Positions 8,038 through 17,805 of a stretch of DNA of 58,870 nt are shown here, one piece after another. The notes beneath the pieces are model-generated. The model did not search any database. It saw only the letters and a list, made by a program, of their open reading frames with translations, and was not told the origin of the DNA. Position 1 is the first letter of the stretch. Each line of letters opens with the position of its first letter. Source of the DNA: Gammaproteobacteria bacterium (GTDB lineage Bacteria > Pseudomonadota > Gammaproteobacteria > SZUA-140); the NCBI GenBank assembly GCA_015488555.1, contig WFNO01000086.1:64467-123336 (forward strand). The letters are read 5' to 3'. Position numbers and translations under genes: made by a program.

Positions 8038-9150
8038 TCACTGACTCCGATGCCGGAACAGCCAACCCGCGGCCACCAGGGCCAGCACGCCCATCACGGC
8101 CATGGGCCAGTAATACGGCCACAGATCCGCCCACCCGGCACCTTCCAGGAACACGCCCCGTACCACGAGCAGAAAATAACGCAGCGGATCCAGATAGGTG
8201 AGCCATTGCACCACTTCGGGCATGTTGGCGATGGGGGTGGCGAAACCGGACAGAATGACTGCTGGTACTAGGAACAGGAAGGCGCCCAGCACCGCCTGCT
8301 GCTGGGTGGCCGAGAGCGAGGAAATCATCAGGCCGATGCCCACCGCCGAAAACAGAAACAACAACAGGCCCACGTACAAGGCCGGAATACTTCCCCGCAG
8401 GGGGACCTCGAACCACCACACGGCGAGCAACAACACCAGCGTGGCCTGGGCCAGGCCCACGAGCAGTCCCGGCAGGATCTTGCCCAGCAGGATTTCCGAG
8501 GGTGTGAGCGGCGTCACCAGCAACTGATCGAAGGTACCCATCTCGCGTTCACGGGCCACCGAGAGGGCGGTCACCACCAGACTCACCACCAGGGTGAGCA
8601 GGCCGACGATGCCGGGAACGATGAACCAGCGCGAACTGAGGTTTTCGTTGTACCAGACCCGCACCACCAAGCGAGCGGGTGGCGCCGAACCCCGTGCCTC
8701 CCGCAACCAGTCGCGATTGAATGCAAAGACGATGGCCCGCAGATAATTGAGCGCGATCATGGCGGTATTGGAATTGCGCCCATCCAGGATCACCTGCACG
8801 GGGGCATTGCGTCCCGCCAGCACCTCGGCACTGAAACGCGGCCCGATGTGCAGGACCAGCAGCACCCGGCGTTCGTCCACCAGGGGGGCGATGGCCTCGT
8901 CACGGTCGATACGGGCGCGGATGCGGAAATGGGGCGAGCCGGCGATGCGCGCCACCAGCTCGCGAGACAAGGCCCCGGCATCCTCGTTGTACACCGCCAC
9001 GTCGACGTTCTCCAGATCGAAGGTGGCGGCATAGCCGAACACCACCAGTTGCACGATGGGCGGCACCACCAGCACGAAACGGCTGCGCTTGTCCCGCAGC
9101 AAGGCGAGGAACTCCTTGTACACCAGCGCCAGGACCCGCTGCAGTCGCAT
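8038..9150 (-). CDS. ABC-2 type transporter permease (YhhJ/YbhR-like)
   Basis: The 370-residue protein has the layout of ABC-2 exporters: a first membrane segment (FVLVVPPIVQLVVFGY), a ~140-residue periplasmic domain, then five membrane segments from about residue 175 on. The conserved AREREMGTFDQLLVTPLTPSEILLGK loop is intact. It is the last gene of a HlyD/permease/permease operon, starting a few bases after the previous stop (9157). GTG at 9153 is an alternative start immediately before the ATG. The partner ATPase that should power it is missing from the operon, so it can work only with an ATPase encoded elsewhere. Confidence 0.9.
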   Translation of the reverse strand: MRLQRVLALVYKEFLALLRDKRSRFVLVVPPIVQLVVFGYAATFDLENVDVAVYNEDAGALSRELVARIAGSPHFRIRARIDRDEAIAPLVDERRVLLVLHIGPRFSAEVLAGRNAPVQVILDGRNSNTAMIALNYLRAIVFAFNRDWLREARGSAPPARLVVRVWYNENLSSRWFIVPGIVGLLTLVVSLVVTALSVAREREMGTFDQLLVTPLTPSEILLGKILPGLLVGLAQATLVLLLAVWWFEVPLRGSIPALYVGLLLFLFSAVGIGLMISSLSATQQQAVLGAFLFLVPAVILSGFATPIANMPEVVQWLTYLDPLRYFLLVVRGVFLEGAGWADLWPYYWPMAVMGVLALVAAGWLFRHRSQ

Positions 9151-9156
9151 CACCGC

Positions 9157-9780
9157 TCACTCCAATCGCTTGCGGGTGCGGCGCATCACCAGCACGGCCA
9201 GGATGCACAGCAGTACCAGCAGGGCGGCCGAGTTGAGCAGCACCACCAGCCCCAGCACCAGGAAATGGCGGCTGATGAGCGCCGGGTTGTACCACACGCG
9301 TGGCTCGAGGCTCACCGGCACCGGCAGGTCCCGGCCCTGCTCGCGGGCGTAGGCGGTCAGCCAGGCCAGCCACACGCCTTGCAGATAGCCCTCCGTGATG
9401 CGCGCCTGATTGGCATCCACGCCGTTGACTCCCAGGGCCATGGGCGCTTCCCCACCTGCGAACAGCCGGCGGGCGAAGTCCGCCCGCAACCACAGGATGG
9501 CGTCCACCCGGTGCTGTTTCAGCGCCGATTGTGCACTCTGGATGTTGCGGTAGATCACCGGCGAGAAATATTCCGAGTGCCGGAAGGCCGCACTCACCGA
9601 GGTCGTGGCCGGATCGGGCTGTTCCACCACGATGGCGATGGGGATGTGGCGTGCATCCAGCGAAACCCCATAGCCGAACAGCAACAACAGCACGATGGGC
9701 AACACGAAGGCCACGGCCACGCTGGAAGGATCCCGGACGATCTGGATGAACTCCTTGCGGATCATGCCGCGCAGGCGCAT
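9157..9780 (-). CDS. ABC-2 permease with internal deletion (207 aa)
   Basis: The first ~165 residues are a normal ABC-2 permease N-terminus: MIRKEFIQIVRDPSS, one membrane segment, and a periplasmic domain ending in VWYNPALISRHFLV. Full-length relatives have about 370 residues and five more membrane segments. Here the protein jumps to a single hydrophobic stretch and the typical basic C-terminus (MRRTRKRLE). The conserved cytoplasmic loop and about four helices are absent. The frame stays open across the junction, so the deletion was in frame. The product is most likely not a working transporter subunit. Confidence 0.75.
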   Translation of the reverse strand: MRLRGMIRKEFIQIVRDPSSVAVAFVLPIVLLLLFGYGVSLDARHIPIAIVVEQPDPATTSVSAAFRHSEYFSPVIYRNIQSAQSALKQHRVDAILWLRADFARRLFAGGEAPMALGVNGVDANQARITEGYLQGVWLAWLTAYAREQGRDLPVPVSLEPRVWYNPALISRHFLVLGLVVLLNSAALLVLLCILAVLVMRRTRKRLE

Positions 9781-9809
9781 GGCCTGGAATCTTCGCCCCG
9801 CCCTACCGG

Positions 9810-10472
9810 TCACGAGGGCTCCCGGCCGCTGTGAATGATGCCTGCGGCCGGGGCCCGCAGATGGGCGTCGTCCAGCATCTCGCGGGCCAGTGCCAGGGCC
9901 GCCTTGCGCGCCTCCAACTCGGCCTTGGCGGCGGCGATGTCTTCCTGGCGCGGCCCCGCCAGCAACAGGGCCAGATGCTCGCGCTCGGCCCGCACCTGCG
10001 CCTCCGCGGCCTCGGCCAGATAGCGGGCGTTCTCCGCGTCCTCTGGCGAGGCGAGCTTGCGCTCCGCCAGGCGCTGCAGGCGCCGGGCGGTGTCCGCCGC
10101 CGCACGCGCCCGGGCCTGTGCCGCCTCCAGTTGCGCGCGCGCCCGGGCGATCTCCTCCGGCCGGCTGCCCGCCTTCAGGCGCGCCACCACTTGGCGCTGG
10201 GCCTCCAGACGCGCCTGGGCCTCCTGGACCCGCGCCTCCAGCCGCGCCGTGTGGAGCCGCGCCAGCAACTGGCCCGCACGCACCCGGTCGCCCTCCTCCA
10301 CCAGCACCTCCGCCACGTGCTCGTTGCCGTTGAAGGCCAGGCGCACCTCCCGGATGTCCACGTTCCCGTAGAGTGTCAGCCCTTCCCTGCCGCCGGCATC
10401 CCGGCCGGCCAGCCACCAGACGGCGGCGCCGGTCCCTGCCAACACCGCGATCAACAGCCACGCCCTTTTCAT
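9810..10472 (-). CDS. HlyD/YbhG-like membrane fusion protein, C-terminally truncated
   Basis: This 220-residue periplasmic adaptor has an N-terminal membrane anchor (WLLIAVLAGTGAAVWWLAG), half of a lipoyl-like domain (YGNVDIREVRLAF) and a long coiled coil of Ala/Glu/Arg repeats from about 75 to 190. It then reaches the second lipoyl half (DDAHLRAPAAGII) and stops after seven more residues. Relatives continue for ~110 residues. The sequence after the stop still encodes, in another frame, VTGRAGRR, which resembles the tail of the ATPase expected here. This suggests that the end of hlyD and nearly the whole ATPase gene were deleted together. Confidence 0.75.
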   Translation of the reverse strand: MKRAWLLIAVLAGTGAAVWWLAGRDAGGREGLTLYGNVDIREVRLAFNGNEHVAEVLVEEGDRVRAGQLLARLHTARLEARVQEAQARLEAQRQVVARLKAGSRPEEIARARAQLEAAQARARAAADTARRLQRLAERKLASPEDAENARYLAEAAEAQVRAEREHLALLLAGPRQEDIAAAKAELEARKAALALAREMLDDAHLRAPAAGIIHSGREPS

Positions 10473-10513
10473 GTGCAGCTCCTTTTTCGCTCACCCTAGC
10501 ACGGGCGGCGCCA

Positions 10514-10552
10514 GAGTGGGAAATCGGAGTGGGAAATCGGAGTGGGAAATCG
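10514..10552. repeat. Tandem repeat, 13 bp x 3
   Basis: GAGTGGGAAATCG is repeated three times without mismatch at 10514-10526, 10527-10539 and 10540-10552. It lies between the divergent hlyD-like and pentapeptide genes, where promoters would be expected. Confidence 0.9.
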
Positions 10553-10624
10553 CGATACCGGCAGCCGCCAGGCGGGCACGAACCCTGCATGAAGAGGGGA
10601 AAGGACGATTGGGAATCAGTGAAC

Positions 10625-10966
10625 ATGAGCGCACCGGAAATCAAGCAGGATCCCATGTATCAGCTCTTGCGCGAGGGCAAGATCGAGGCCTTCAACGAGC
10701 GCAAGGCGCGGGGCGAGGCCATCGACCTGCAGGGCTGCGACCTGCGGGGACTGGACCTGCGGGGGCTGCACGCCGAGGGGATCGACTTCAGCAATTGCTA
10801 TTTCCGCCAGGCCGACTTGCGGGGCATCGATTTCTCCACCTGCAAGCTGGACGGCGCCAGCATCAACGGTGCCAAGATCTCCGGCTGCCTGTTCCCCACG
10901 GAATTCTCGGCCGCGGAACTGGAACTGTCGCTGCTCCACGGCACCCGCCTGCGCGCCGGCTGCTGA
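10625..10966 (+). CDS. Pentapeptide-repeat protein (113 aa)
   Basis: A short soluble protein whose middle (about residues 36-80) is built of pentapeptide repeats of the A(D/N)LXX type: CDLRGLDLRGLHAEG, then YFRQADLRGIDF and SINGAKISG. Such repeats fold as a right-handed quadrilateral beta helix. The N-terminal ~35 residues are charged and helical. The ATG at 10625 was chosen because it begins a plausible protein (MSAPEIKQD) and the upstream frame runs into the 13-bp tandem repeat. Pentapeptide proteins have many roles; nothing here points to a specific one. It is close to the convergent metE gene (17 bases between stops). Confidence 0.7.
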   Translation: MSAPEIKQDPMYQLLREGKIEAFNERKARGEAIDLQGCDLRGLDLRGLHAEGIDFSNCYFRQADLRGIDFSTCKLDGASINGAKISGCLFPTEFSAAELELSLLHGTRLRAGC

Positions 10967-10983
10967 ACGAAGGCCGGGCCGCC

Positions 10984-13266
10984 TCAGGCCGCCCGGCCTT
11001 GCAGTTCGGCGCGCAAGCGCCTAGCGGCGGCCACCATGTTGGCCAGGGCGGCCTCCACCTCGGGCCAGGCCCGGGTCTTGAGCCCGCAGTCCGGATTGAC
11101 CCACAGGCGCTCGGCGGGAATACAGGCCAGCGCCCGGCGCAGCAGCGCCTCGATCTCGTCCACCGAGGGAACGTTGGGCGAGTGGATGTCGTAGACGCCG
11201 GGGCCGATCTCGTTGGGATATTCGAAGTCGCGGAAGGCCTCCAGCAGGTTCATGCGCGAGCGGGCGCTCTCGATGGTCACCACGTCGGCGTCCATGGCGG
11301 CGATGGCCTCGATGATGTCGTTGAACTCGGAATAGCACATGTGGGTGTGGATCTGGGTCTCGTCGCGCACTGCGCAAGCGGCCACGCGGAAGGCCTGCAC
11401 CGCCCACTCCAGATAGGCCTGCCAGTGCCGGCGGCGCAGCGGCAGTCCCTCGCGCAGGGCCGCCTCGTCGATCTGGATGACGGCGGCCCCGGCGGCCTCC
11501 AGGTCCCGCACCTCGTCGCGCAAGGCCAGGGCCAGTTGCAGGCAGGTGGCGGCGCGCGGCTGATCGTCGCGCACGAACGACCAGTTGAGCAGGGTCACGG
11601 GCCCGGTGAGCATGCCCTTCACCGGCTTTTCAGTGAGGGACTGGGCATAGCGAAACCAGTCCACGGTCATGGGGGCGGGGCGCTCCACGTCCCCGTAGAG
11701 GATGGGCGGTTTGACGCAACGCGAACCATAGGACTGCACCCAGCCGTGGCGGGTGAAGGCGAAGCCTTCCAGGCGTTCCCCGAAATACTCCACCATGTCG
11801 CTGCGCTCCGCCTCGCCGTGTACCAGCACGTCCAGGCCCAGGGCCTCCTGCCGGCGGATGGCGGTCTCGATCTCGGCGCGGATCCGCGCCCGGTACTCGG
11901 CCTCGCTCAATTCACCGCTCCGATGGCGGCGCCGGACGGCGCGGATCTCGGCCGTCTGCGGGAAGGAGCCGATGGTGGTGGTGGGCAGCAAGGGTAGATC
12001 GAGTCGCGCCCGTTGTTTGGCGCGGCGCTGTGCATAGGGGCTCGCGCGCCGCGCCCAATCTTCACTCACCGCCTCCAGGCGACCGCGCACCGAGAGCCGG
12101 TACAGGCGCGGCGAACGGCGCCGGCGCGCCCAGGCGTCGCGCGCAGCAGCCAGGGCCTCGGACACCACCGCGGGGCCTTCGTCCAGGGCCCGTTTGAGCA
12201 GGGCCAATTCCTCCAGCTTCTGCACCGCAAACGCCAGCCACTCCCGGATCTCGCCGTCCAACTCCGTTTCCAAGGTCAAATCCACCGGCACGTGCAGCAG
12301 GGAACAGGAAGGCGCCAGCCACAGGCGTTCGCCTAGGCGCTCGCGCACGGGGGCCAGGCGCTCCAGTACGGCGTCCAAGGGCGTGCGCCAGACGTTGCGC
12401 CCGTCCACCACACCCAGGGACAACACCTTGTAGGGCGGCAGGCGATCCAGGGCGGGAGCGAGCTGTTCCGGGGCGCGCACCAGATCCAGGTGCAAGCCGG
12501 CCACCGGCAGGCGGCAGGCCAGCTCCAGATGATCCTCCAGCCCTCCGAAATAGGTGGCCAGGAGCAGCTTCACCCGCCGCGACTGCAAGCGATGATAGGC
12601 CGCTTCGAAGGCCTGGCACCAGGCGGGCGGCAGGTCCAACACCAGGATGGGCTCGTCCACCTGCACCCATTCCACCCCCCGCGCCGCCAGCCCGTCCAGC
12701 AATTCACCATAGACCGGCAACAATTCGTCCAGCAATTGCAGGCGATCCAGTGCCGGTGTCATGGCCTTGCCCAGCCAGAGATAGGTGAGCGGGCCGGGCA
12801 GCACCGCCTTGACCGGATGACCCAGGGCGCGCGCCTCCTCCACCTCCTGGAAGATGCGCGGCGCGCGCAGGCGAAAGCGCTGTCCGGCTTCGAATTCCGG
12901 AACGATGTAGTGGTAGTTGGTATCGAACCATTTGGTCATCTCGCAGGCCGCCGCCGGCTCGGCGCCGGGGGCCCGTCCCCGGGCCATGGTGAAATAGGTG
13001 ACCAGGTCATCTTCACGGCGGCAGCGCGCGGGCACCACGTCCAGGGCCAGGCTCAGGTCCAACACGTGGTCGTAGAAGGAGAAATCCCCCACCGTGACGT
13101 AATCCAAGGCGGCCCGCTGCAGGGCCCAATGCCGGGCGCGCAACATTCGCCCGCAGGCCTCCAACGCGCCGGCGTCCTGTTCGCCCCGCCAATAGGCCTC
13201 CAGGGCCTGCTTCAACTCCCGCTGCGCCCCGATCCGCGGAAAGCCGAGAATGTGCGTAGTGGTCAT
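10984..13266 (-). CDS. metE: Cobalamin-independent methionine synthase
   Basis: MetE (760 residues) transfers the methyl group of 5-methyltetrahydropteroyl-triglutamate to homocysteine. The protein starts [16 protein letters not shown] and has the N-terminal KFDTNYHY-like segment ([13 protein letters not shown]). The C-terminal catalytic barrel carries the zinc ligands H642 and C644 ([11 protein letters not shown]) and C727 (NPDCGLKTR), close to the Escherichia coli numbering. The ATG at 13266 follows an AGGAG site; the longer frame from 13311 is leader. The LysR-type gene metR is divergent, with a MetR-type site between them, so activation by MetR with homocysteine is expected. Confidence 0.97.
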   Translation of the reverse strand: MTTTHILGFPRIGAQRELKQALEAYWRGEQDAGALEACGRMLRARHWALQRAALDYVTVGDFSFYDHVLDLSLALDVVPARCRREDDLVTYFTMARGRAPGAEPAAACEMTKWFDTNYHYIVPEFEAGQRFRLRAPRIFQEVEEARALGHPVKAVLPGPLTYLWLGKAMTPALDRLQLLDELLPVYGELLDGLAARGVEWVQVDEPILVLDLPPAWCQAFEAAYHRLQSRRVKLLLATYFGGLEDHLELACRLPVAGLHLDLVRAPEQLAPALDRLPPYKVLSLGVVDGRNVWRTPLDAVLERLAPVRERLGERLWLAPSCSLLHVPVDLTLETELDGEIREWLAFAVQKLEELALLKRALDEGPAVVSEALAAARDAWARRRRSPRLYRLSVRGRLEAVSEDWARRASPYAQRRAKQRARLDLPLLPTTTIGSFPQTAEIRAVRRRHRSGELSEAEYRARIRAEIETAIRRQEALGLDVLVHGEAERSDMVEYFGERLEGFAFTRHGWVQSYGSRCVKPPILYGDVERPAPMTVDWFRYAQSLTEKPVKGMLTGPVTLLNWSFVRDDQPRAATCLQLALALRDEVRDLEAAGAAVIQIDEAALREGLPLRRRHWQAYLEWAVQAFRVAACAVRDETQIHTHMCYSEFNDIIEAIAAMDADVVTIESARSRMNLLEAFRDFEYPNEIGPGVYDIHSPNVPSVDEIEALLRRALACIPAERLWVNPDCGLKTRAWPEVEAALANMVAAARRLRAELQGRAA

Positions 13267-13317
13267 GTTCGTCTCCTGTCGTGGTTGACGGGATCCAGTA
13301 TCGGCCGGCATGGATAT

Positions 13318-13330
13318 TGAATCAATTTCA
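13318..13330. promoter_or_regulatory. MetR-type binding site in the metE-metR spacer
   Basis: TGAATCAATTTCA matches the MetR recognition pattern (TGAA, five bases with A or T in the centre, TTCA) with no mismatch. It lies 52 bases upstream of the metE start and 47 bases before metR, in an AT-rich spacer, and overlaps a possible -35 element (TTGATT) of a metE promoter. Confidence 0.65.
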
Positions 13331-13376
13331 TTTTTTTAAGATTCAATATTAAAATAATTGAAAAACGGCCATACCC

Positions 13377-14309
13377 GTGTTTCTGGAACTCCGCCATCTC
13401 CGCAGCCTGCTGGCCATCCACGAGACGGGCAATCTGTCCCGCGCCGCCCAGCGCCTGCACCTCACCCAGTCGGCCCTGACCCACCAGGTCAAGGCCCTGG
13501 AACACTACTTCGGCACCCCCCTCTTCTACCGCCGGCGCCGCCCCCTGCAGCTCACTCCCGCCGGCCACCGCTTGCTGGAACTGGCCCGCGCGGTATTGCC
13601 GCAAGTGGAAAGCACGGAGCGGGCCCTGCGCGCGCTGGCGGAAGGACGCAGCGGGCGCCTGTACCTCACCATCGAATGTCACGCCTGTTTCGAATGGCTG
13701 TTGCCGCTGTTGGATCACTATCGCGAGGCCTGCCCCGAGGTGGAGGTGGACATTCGCCTGGGCATGAGCTTCGATCCCCTGCCGGCGCTGTTGCGCGGCG
13801 ATATCGATCTGGTGATCACCTCCGATCCCACAGACATGGCGGACGTGGTCTTCGAGCGACTCTTCGCCTACGAGGCGCGGCTGGTGGTTCCCGCCGGCCA
13901 CCGCCTGGCGCGCCGCCGTCACGCGGCACCGGCCGACCTGGCCGCGGAGACCCTCATCACCTATCCCGTGGCGCGCCGGCGCCTGGACGTCTTCACCCGC
14001 TTCCTCGAACCCGCCGGCGTGGAACCGGCGGCCGTACGCCAGGTGGAACTCACCGCCATGATCCTGCAACTGGTGGCGGCGGGACGCGGCGTGGCGGTCC
14101 TGCCGGACTGGGTCCTGCAGGCCGCGCGCCCGCCCGGGCTGCGCAGCCTGTCCCTGGGGCGCGAGGGCCTGGCGGGCACCCTCTATGCCGCGGTCCGCCG
14201 GCAGGAACGCTCCGCCCCCTACGTGGATCGCTTCATCCACATGGCCCGCCGCCACGCGGAGGCCCGCGTCCGAAAGGCTCGTACCGCCGGGACGCGGAAA
14301 AAACGCTAG
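13377..14309 (+). CDS. metR: LysR-type regulator of methionine genes
   Basis: The 310-residue protein has an N-terminal winged helix-turn-helix (residues 1-60, with NLSRAAQRLHLTQSALTHQVKALE) and an effector-binding domain. Features of MetR are the ECHACFEWLLPLL segment and the GMSFDPLPALLRGDIDLVITSD segment. It is divergent from metE, the usual arrangement of a LysR regulator and its target. The start is a GTG at 13377 immediately before FLELRHLRSL, the normal N-terminus of this family; no ATG is available upstream in frame. Homocysteine would be the co-inducer by analogy. Confidence 0.93.
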   Translation: MFLELRHLRSLLAIHETGNLSRAAQRLHLTQSALTHQVKALEHYFGTPLFYRRRRPLQLTPAGHRLLELARAVLPQVESTERALRALAEGRSGRLYLTIECHACFEWLLPLLDHYREACPEVEVDIRLGMSFDPLPALLRGDIDLVITSDPTDMADVVFERLFAYEARLVVPAGHRLARRRHAAPADLAAETLITYPVARRRLDVFTRFLEPAGVEPAAVRQVELTAMILQLVAAGRGVAVLPDWVLQAARPPGLRSLSLGREGLAGTLYAAVRRQERSAPYVDRFIHMARRHAEARVRKARTAGTRKKR

Positions 14310-14317
14310 ACCGACCC

Positions 14318-14346
14318 TTGCCATACGCCCAACGATGGGCTATCTT
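14318..14346 (+). promoter_or_regulatory. Sigma70 promoter for the riboswitch-nrdAB transcript
   Basis: TTGCCA (14318-14323) and TATCTT (14341-14346) are spaced by 17 bases, directly before the first conserved riboswitch helix. The predicted transcript begins near 14353, leaving a leader of about 545 bases before the nrdA ATG. Confidence 0.6.
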
Positions 14347-14352
14347 GGGTTC

Positions 14353-14605
14353 CGCTCTGGTACGGACCACAACATCTTGTGTCCGTGACAACGGGGAACC
14401 CGGTGAGAATCCGGGACTGTCGCGCAGCGGTATAGGGGAACGAAGGCCACAGGCAGTGCCCCGATGGGTCCGGCCACCGCCGAGGCCCATCGAGAATGCG
14501 AGGCACTGCAGGCACTGTCCCGCAAGGGATGGGAAGCCGTGGCCGTAGGCGGCGGGGAGATGTGCGACCCGCCCTGCCCCTGAGTCCGAACACCCGCCGG
14601 AGCGG
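14353..14605 (+). promoter_or_regulatory. Cobalamin (adenosylcobalamin) riboswitch
   Basis: The RNA has the conserved core of cobalamin riboswitches in order: GGGAACCCGGTGAGAATCC at about 14394, then GGGACTGTCGCGCAGCGGTA, a peripheral arm, CACTGTCCC with GGGATGGGAAG near 14512-14534, and a B12 box GTCCGAACACCCGCC at 14584-14598. The box differs from the usual ACCTGCC by one base. The element precedes nrdA. Cobalamin riboswitches are established regulators of class I reductase genes in genomes that also carry a B12-dependent class II reductase. B12 binding is expected to lower nrdAB expression. The control step (terminator or ribosome-site masking) was not resolved. Confidence 0.9.
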
Positions 14606-14715
14606 GCCGCCCGCATTGGAGTGCCGTGACCGAGAAGGTATCGGCGGCGGGCGGCCGGACTGCCCGGGCCTCGCGTCAAGGCGAAGGGCAGAGGTGGTTT
14701 CGCATCCGCGCCGGT

Positions 14716-14800
14716 GGAGATCTGGTGGAGATCTGGTGGAGATCTGGTGGAGATCTGGTGCAGATCTGGTGTGGATCTGGCGCGGATCTGGTACGGATTG
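14716..14800. repeat. Tandem repeat, 11 bp x ~7, in the nrdA leader
   Basis: GGAGATCTGGT is repeated four times perfectly from 14716, followed by about three diverged copies (GCAGATCTGGT, GTGGATCTGGC, GCGGATCTGGT) and a partial one. It lies between the riboswitch and the nrdA start, so it is part of the transcribed leader. Confidence 0.9.
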
Positions 14801-14897
14801 GATGTCCTCGATCCGCCCCGCCCGTCATCCGCCTCCTGCCTCTTCTTTCCCGCGCGAGTCTCCCGATCCACACGAACGAGAAAAGGAGGAGACCAGC

Positions 14898-17753
14898 ATG
14901 CACGACGACACCGTCCTCGAACACGACCGCACCGCCGTCCCGCCCGTCGCGCCCGTGGTCCCGCCGCCGGCCACCGCGCCCGGTACCCGGCGCGTGATCC
15001 GGCGCAACGGCAAGGTCACCGCCTTCGATCGCAGCAAGATCGTGGTGGCCATCACCAAGGCCTTCCTGGCCGTGGAAGGCGGAACCGCCGCCGCCTCGCG
15101 GCGCATCCACGAGACCGTGGAAACGCTCACCGATCAGGTGTGCGAATCCCTCTTCCGGCGCCTGCCCGAGGGTGGCACGGTGCACATCGAAGACATCCAG
15201 GATCAGGTGGAGCTGGCCCTCATGCGCGCCGGTCACCACAAGGTGGCGCGTGCCTACGTGCTCTATCGCGAGGCCCGCGCCCGAGAACGCGAGGCCGCGC
15301 GCCGCAGCGGCACTCCAGCGGATGTAGGCGGCACGGCAGCCGTTCAGGTCACCCTGGCCAACGGCGAGCGCCAACCGCTGGATCTGGCCCGCCTGCGGGC
15401 CCTGCTGGAAGAGGCCACCGCCGGTCTGGAAGACGTGGATGCCGACATCGTGCTGGCAGAGCTGCAGCGCAACCTCTTCGACGGCATCGGCGAGGCCGAC
15501 CTGCGCGAGGCCCTCGTCATGAGCGCCCGCACCCTGGTGGAACGCGAACCCCACTATGGCCAGGTGGCGGCGCGCCTGCTGCTGGACAAGCTGCGCCACG
15601 AGGCCCTGAGCTTCCTCGCCGGCCGCCCCGAGAATGCCACGCACGGCGAGATGCGCGCCCGCTACGGCGCCTATTTCCAGCGCTACCTGCACCGGGCCAT
15701 CGAACTGGAACTGCTGGACGAAGAGCTGGGACGCTTCGATCTGGAGATCCTGGCGGCGGCGCTTCAGCCGGACCGCGACCTGCAATTCACCTATCTGGGC
15801 TTGCAGACCCTCTACGACCGCTATTTCCTCCACTGGGAGGAGACCCGCTTCGAACTGCCGCAGGCCTTCTTCATGCGCGTGGCCATGGGCCTGGCCGTGA
15901 ACGAGCTGGATCGCGAGGCCCGCGCCGTGGAGTTCTACGAGCTGCTGTCCACCTTCGACTTCATGAGTTCCACCCCCACCCTGTTCAACGCCGGCACCCG
16001 GCGCCCCCAGCTCTCCTCCTGCTATCTCACCACCGTGCCCGACGACCTGGAAGGCATCTACAGCGCCATCCGCGACAACGCCCTGCTGTCCAAGTACGCC
16101 GGCGGCCTGGGCAACGACTGGACCCGGGTGCGCGGCATGGGCGCGCGTATCCGCGGCACCAACGGCAAGAGCCAGGGCGTGGTGCCCTTCCTCAAGGTGG
16201 CCAACGACACCGCCGTGGCCGTCAATCAGGGCGGCAAGCGCAAGGGGGCGGTGTGCGCCTATCTGGAGGCCTGGCACATCGACGTGGAGGAATTCCTGGA
16301 ACTGCGCAAGAACACCGGCGACGACCGGCGCCGCACCCACGACATGAACACCGCCCTGTGGATTCCGGACCTGTTCATGAAGCGCGTGGCCGAGGACGGC
16401 CACTGGACCCTGTTCTCCCCGGACGAGGTACCGGACCTGCACGAGCGCTACGGTTGCGATTTCGAGCAGGCCTACCTGGAGTACGAACGGCGCGCCGCCC
16501 GTGGCGAGCTGCGGGTCACCAAGACCCTGCGCGCCCAGGACCTGTGGCGGCGCATGCTCTCCATGCTCTACGAGACCGGCCATCCCTGGCTCACCTTCAA
16601 GGACCCTTGCAACGTGCGCTACACCAACCGCCATGTGGGGGTGGTGCATTCCTCCAATCTGTGCACGGAGATCACCCTGCACACCAGCGACGAAGAGATC
16701 GCCGTATGCAACCTGGGCTCGGTGAACCTGGCCGCCCACGTGAACGAAGAGGGGCTCGATCACGACAAACTGGCGCGCACCATCCGCACCGCCCTGCGCA
16801 TGCTGGACAACGTCATCGACATCAACTACTACAGCGTGCCCGCGGCGCGCCGTTCCAACCTGCGCCACCGCCCCGTGGGCCTGGGCCTGATGGGCTTCCA
16901 GGACGCGCTCTACAAACTGGGCCTTCCCTACGCCTCGGAAGAGGCGGTGGAATTCGCCGACCGTAGCATGGAGGCCGTGAGCTACTACGCCATCCAGGCC
17001 TCCAGCGAGCTGGCCGCCGAGCGCGGCGCCTATCCCAGCTTCCCGGGCTCGCTGTGGAGCCAGGGCATCCTGCCCATCGACTCCCTGCGCCTGCTGGCCG
17101 AGGAGCGGGGCGGCTATCTGGACGTGGATCGGAGCAGCACCCTGGACTGGGAGGCATTGCGCGAGCGGGTGCGCGGGGGCATGCGTAATTCCAACATCCT
17201 GGCCATCGCCCCCACCGCCACCATCGCCAACATCTGCGGGGTGAGCCCCTCCATCGAGCCCACCTATCAGAACCTGTTCGTCAAATCCAACCTGTCCGGG
17301 GAGTTCACGGTGGTCAACCCCTTCCTGGTGCGCGAACTCAAACGCCGCGGGCTGTGGGACGAGGTGATGGTCAACGACCTCAAGTACTACGACGGCTCGG
17401 TGGCCGCCATCGACCGGGTACCGGAGGAACTGAAACCCCTGTTCGCCACCGCCTTCGAGATCGATCCCCGCTGGCTGGTGGAGGCCGCCGCCCGGCGCCA
17501 GAAATGGATCGACCAGTCCCAGAGCCTCAATCTCTACCTGGCCGAACCCTCGGGGCCCAAACTGGACCGGCTCTACAAGCTGGCCTGGGTGCGCGGCCTG
17601 AAGACCACCTACTACCTGCGCACCCTGGGGGCCACCCACGTGGAGAAATCCACCATGGCCGAGGCCGGCCGCGCCAACCGTCTCAACGCCGTGCCCGGCA
17701 CGCCGGCCGCGGCCTGCCGCCTGGACGATGCGAACTGCGAGGCCTGCCAGTAG
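14898..17753 (+). CDS. nrdA: Ribonucleoside-diphosphate reductase, alpha subunit (class I)
   Basis: This 951-residue subunit reduces ribonucleoside diphosphates to deoxyribonucleotides. An ATP cone ([26 protein letters not shown]) occupies roughly residues 30-120, indicating allosteric control. A less conserved region to about 260 may be a second, degenerate cone. The catalytic barrel shows [10 protein letters not shown], the active-site Cys pair segment ([12 protein letters not shown]), the [10 protein letters not shown] segment and the loop Cys ([13 protein letters not shown]). The C-terminus ends with the redox-active pair in CEACQ. The ATG at 14898 has a strong AAGGAGGAG site. nrdB follows after 52 bases in the same operon, all downstream of a cobalamin riboswitch. 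Confidence 0.97.
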   Translation: MHDDTVLEHDRTAVPPVAPVVPPPATAPGTRRVIRRNGKVTAFDRSKIVVAITKAFLAVEGGTAAASRRIHETVETLTDQVCESLFRRLPEGGTVHIEDIQDQVELALMRAGHHKVARAYVLYREARAREREAARRSGTPADVGGTAAVQVTLANGERQPLDLARLRALLEEATAGLEDVDADIVLAELQRNLFDGIGEADLREALVMSARTLVEREPHYGQVAARLLLDKLRHEALSFLAGRPENATHGEMRARYGAYFQRYLHRAIELELLDEELGRFDLEILAAALQPDRDLQFTYLGLQTLYDRYFLHWEETRFELPQAFFMRVAMGLAVNELDREARAVEFYELLSTFDFMSSTPTLFNAGTRRPQLSSCYLTTVPDDLEGIYSAIRDNALLSKYAGGLGNDWTRVRGMGARIRGTNGKSQGVVPFLKVANDTAVAVNQGGKRKGAVCAYLEAWHIDVEEFLELRKNTGDDRRRTHDMNTALWIPDLFMKRVAEDGHWTLFSPDEVPDLHERYGCDFEQAYLEYERRAARGELRVTKTLRAQDLWRRMLSMLYETGHPWLTFKDPCNVRYTNRHVGVVHSSNLCTEITLHTSDEEIAVCNLGSVNLAAHVNEEGLDHDKLARTIRTALRMLDNVIDINYYSVPAARRSNLRHRPVGLGLMGFQDALYKLGLPYASEEAVEFADRSMEAVSYYAIQASSELAAERGAYPSFPGSLWSQGILPIDSLRLLAEERGGYLDVDRSSTLDWEALRERVRGGMRNSNILAIAPTATIANICGVSPSIEPTYQNLFVKSNLSGEFTVVNPFLVRELKRRGLWDEVMVNDLKYYDGSVAAIDRVPEELKPLFATAFEIDPRWLVEAAARRQKWIDQSQSLNLYLAEPSGPKLDRLYKLAWVRGLKTTYYLRTLGATHVEKSTMAEAGRANRLNAVPGTPAAACRLDDANCEACQ

Positions 17754-17805
17754 AGCCACTGCTCATCTCATCGACGACCAAAACGAATACGAGGAGGAGG
17801 ACCAC

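Noticed and set aside
6163-8271. 702-codon open frame on the plus strand
   Set aside because: Antisense shadow of glucan phosphorylase, with no start signal and no recognisable domain.
14676-17759. 1027-codon open frame on the minus strand
   Set aside because: Antisense shadow of nrdA with low-complexity composition; nrdA is unambiguous.
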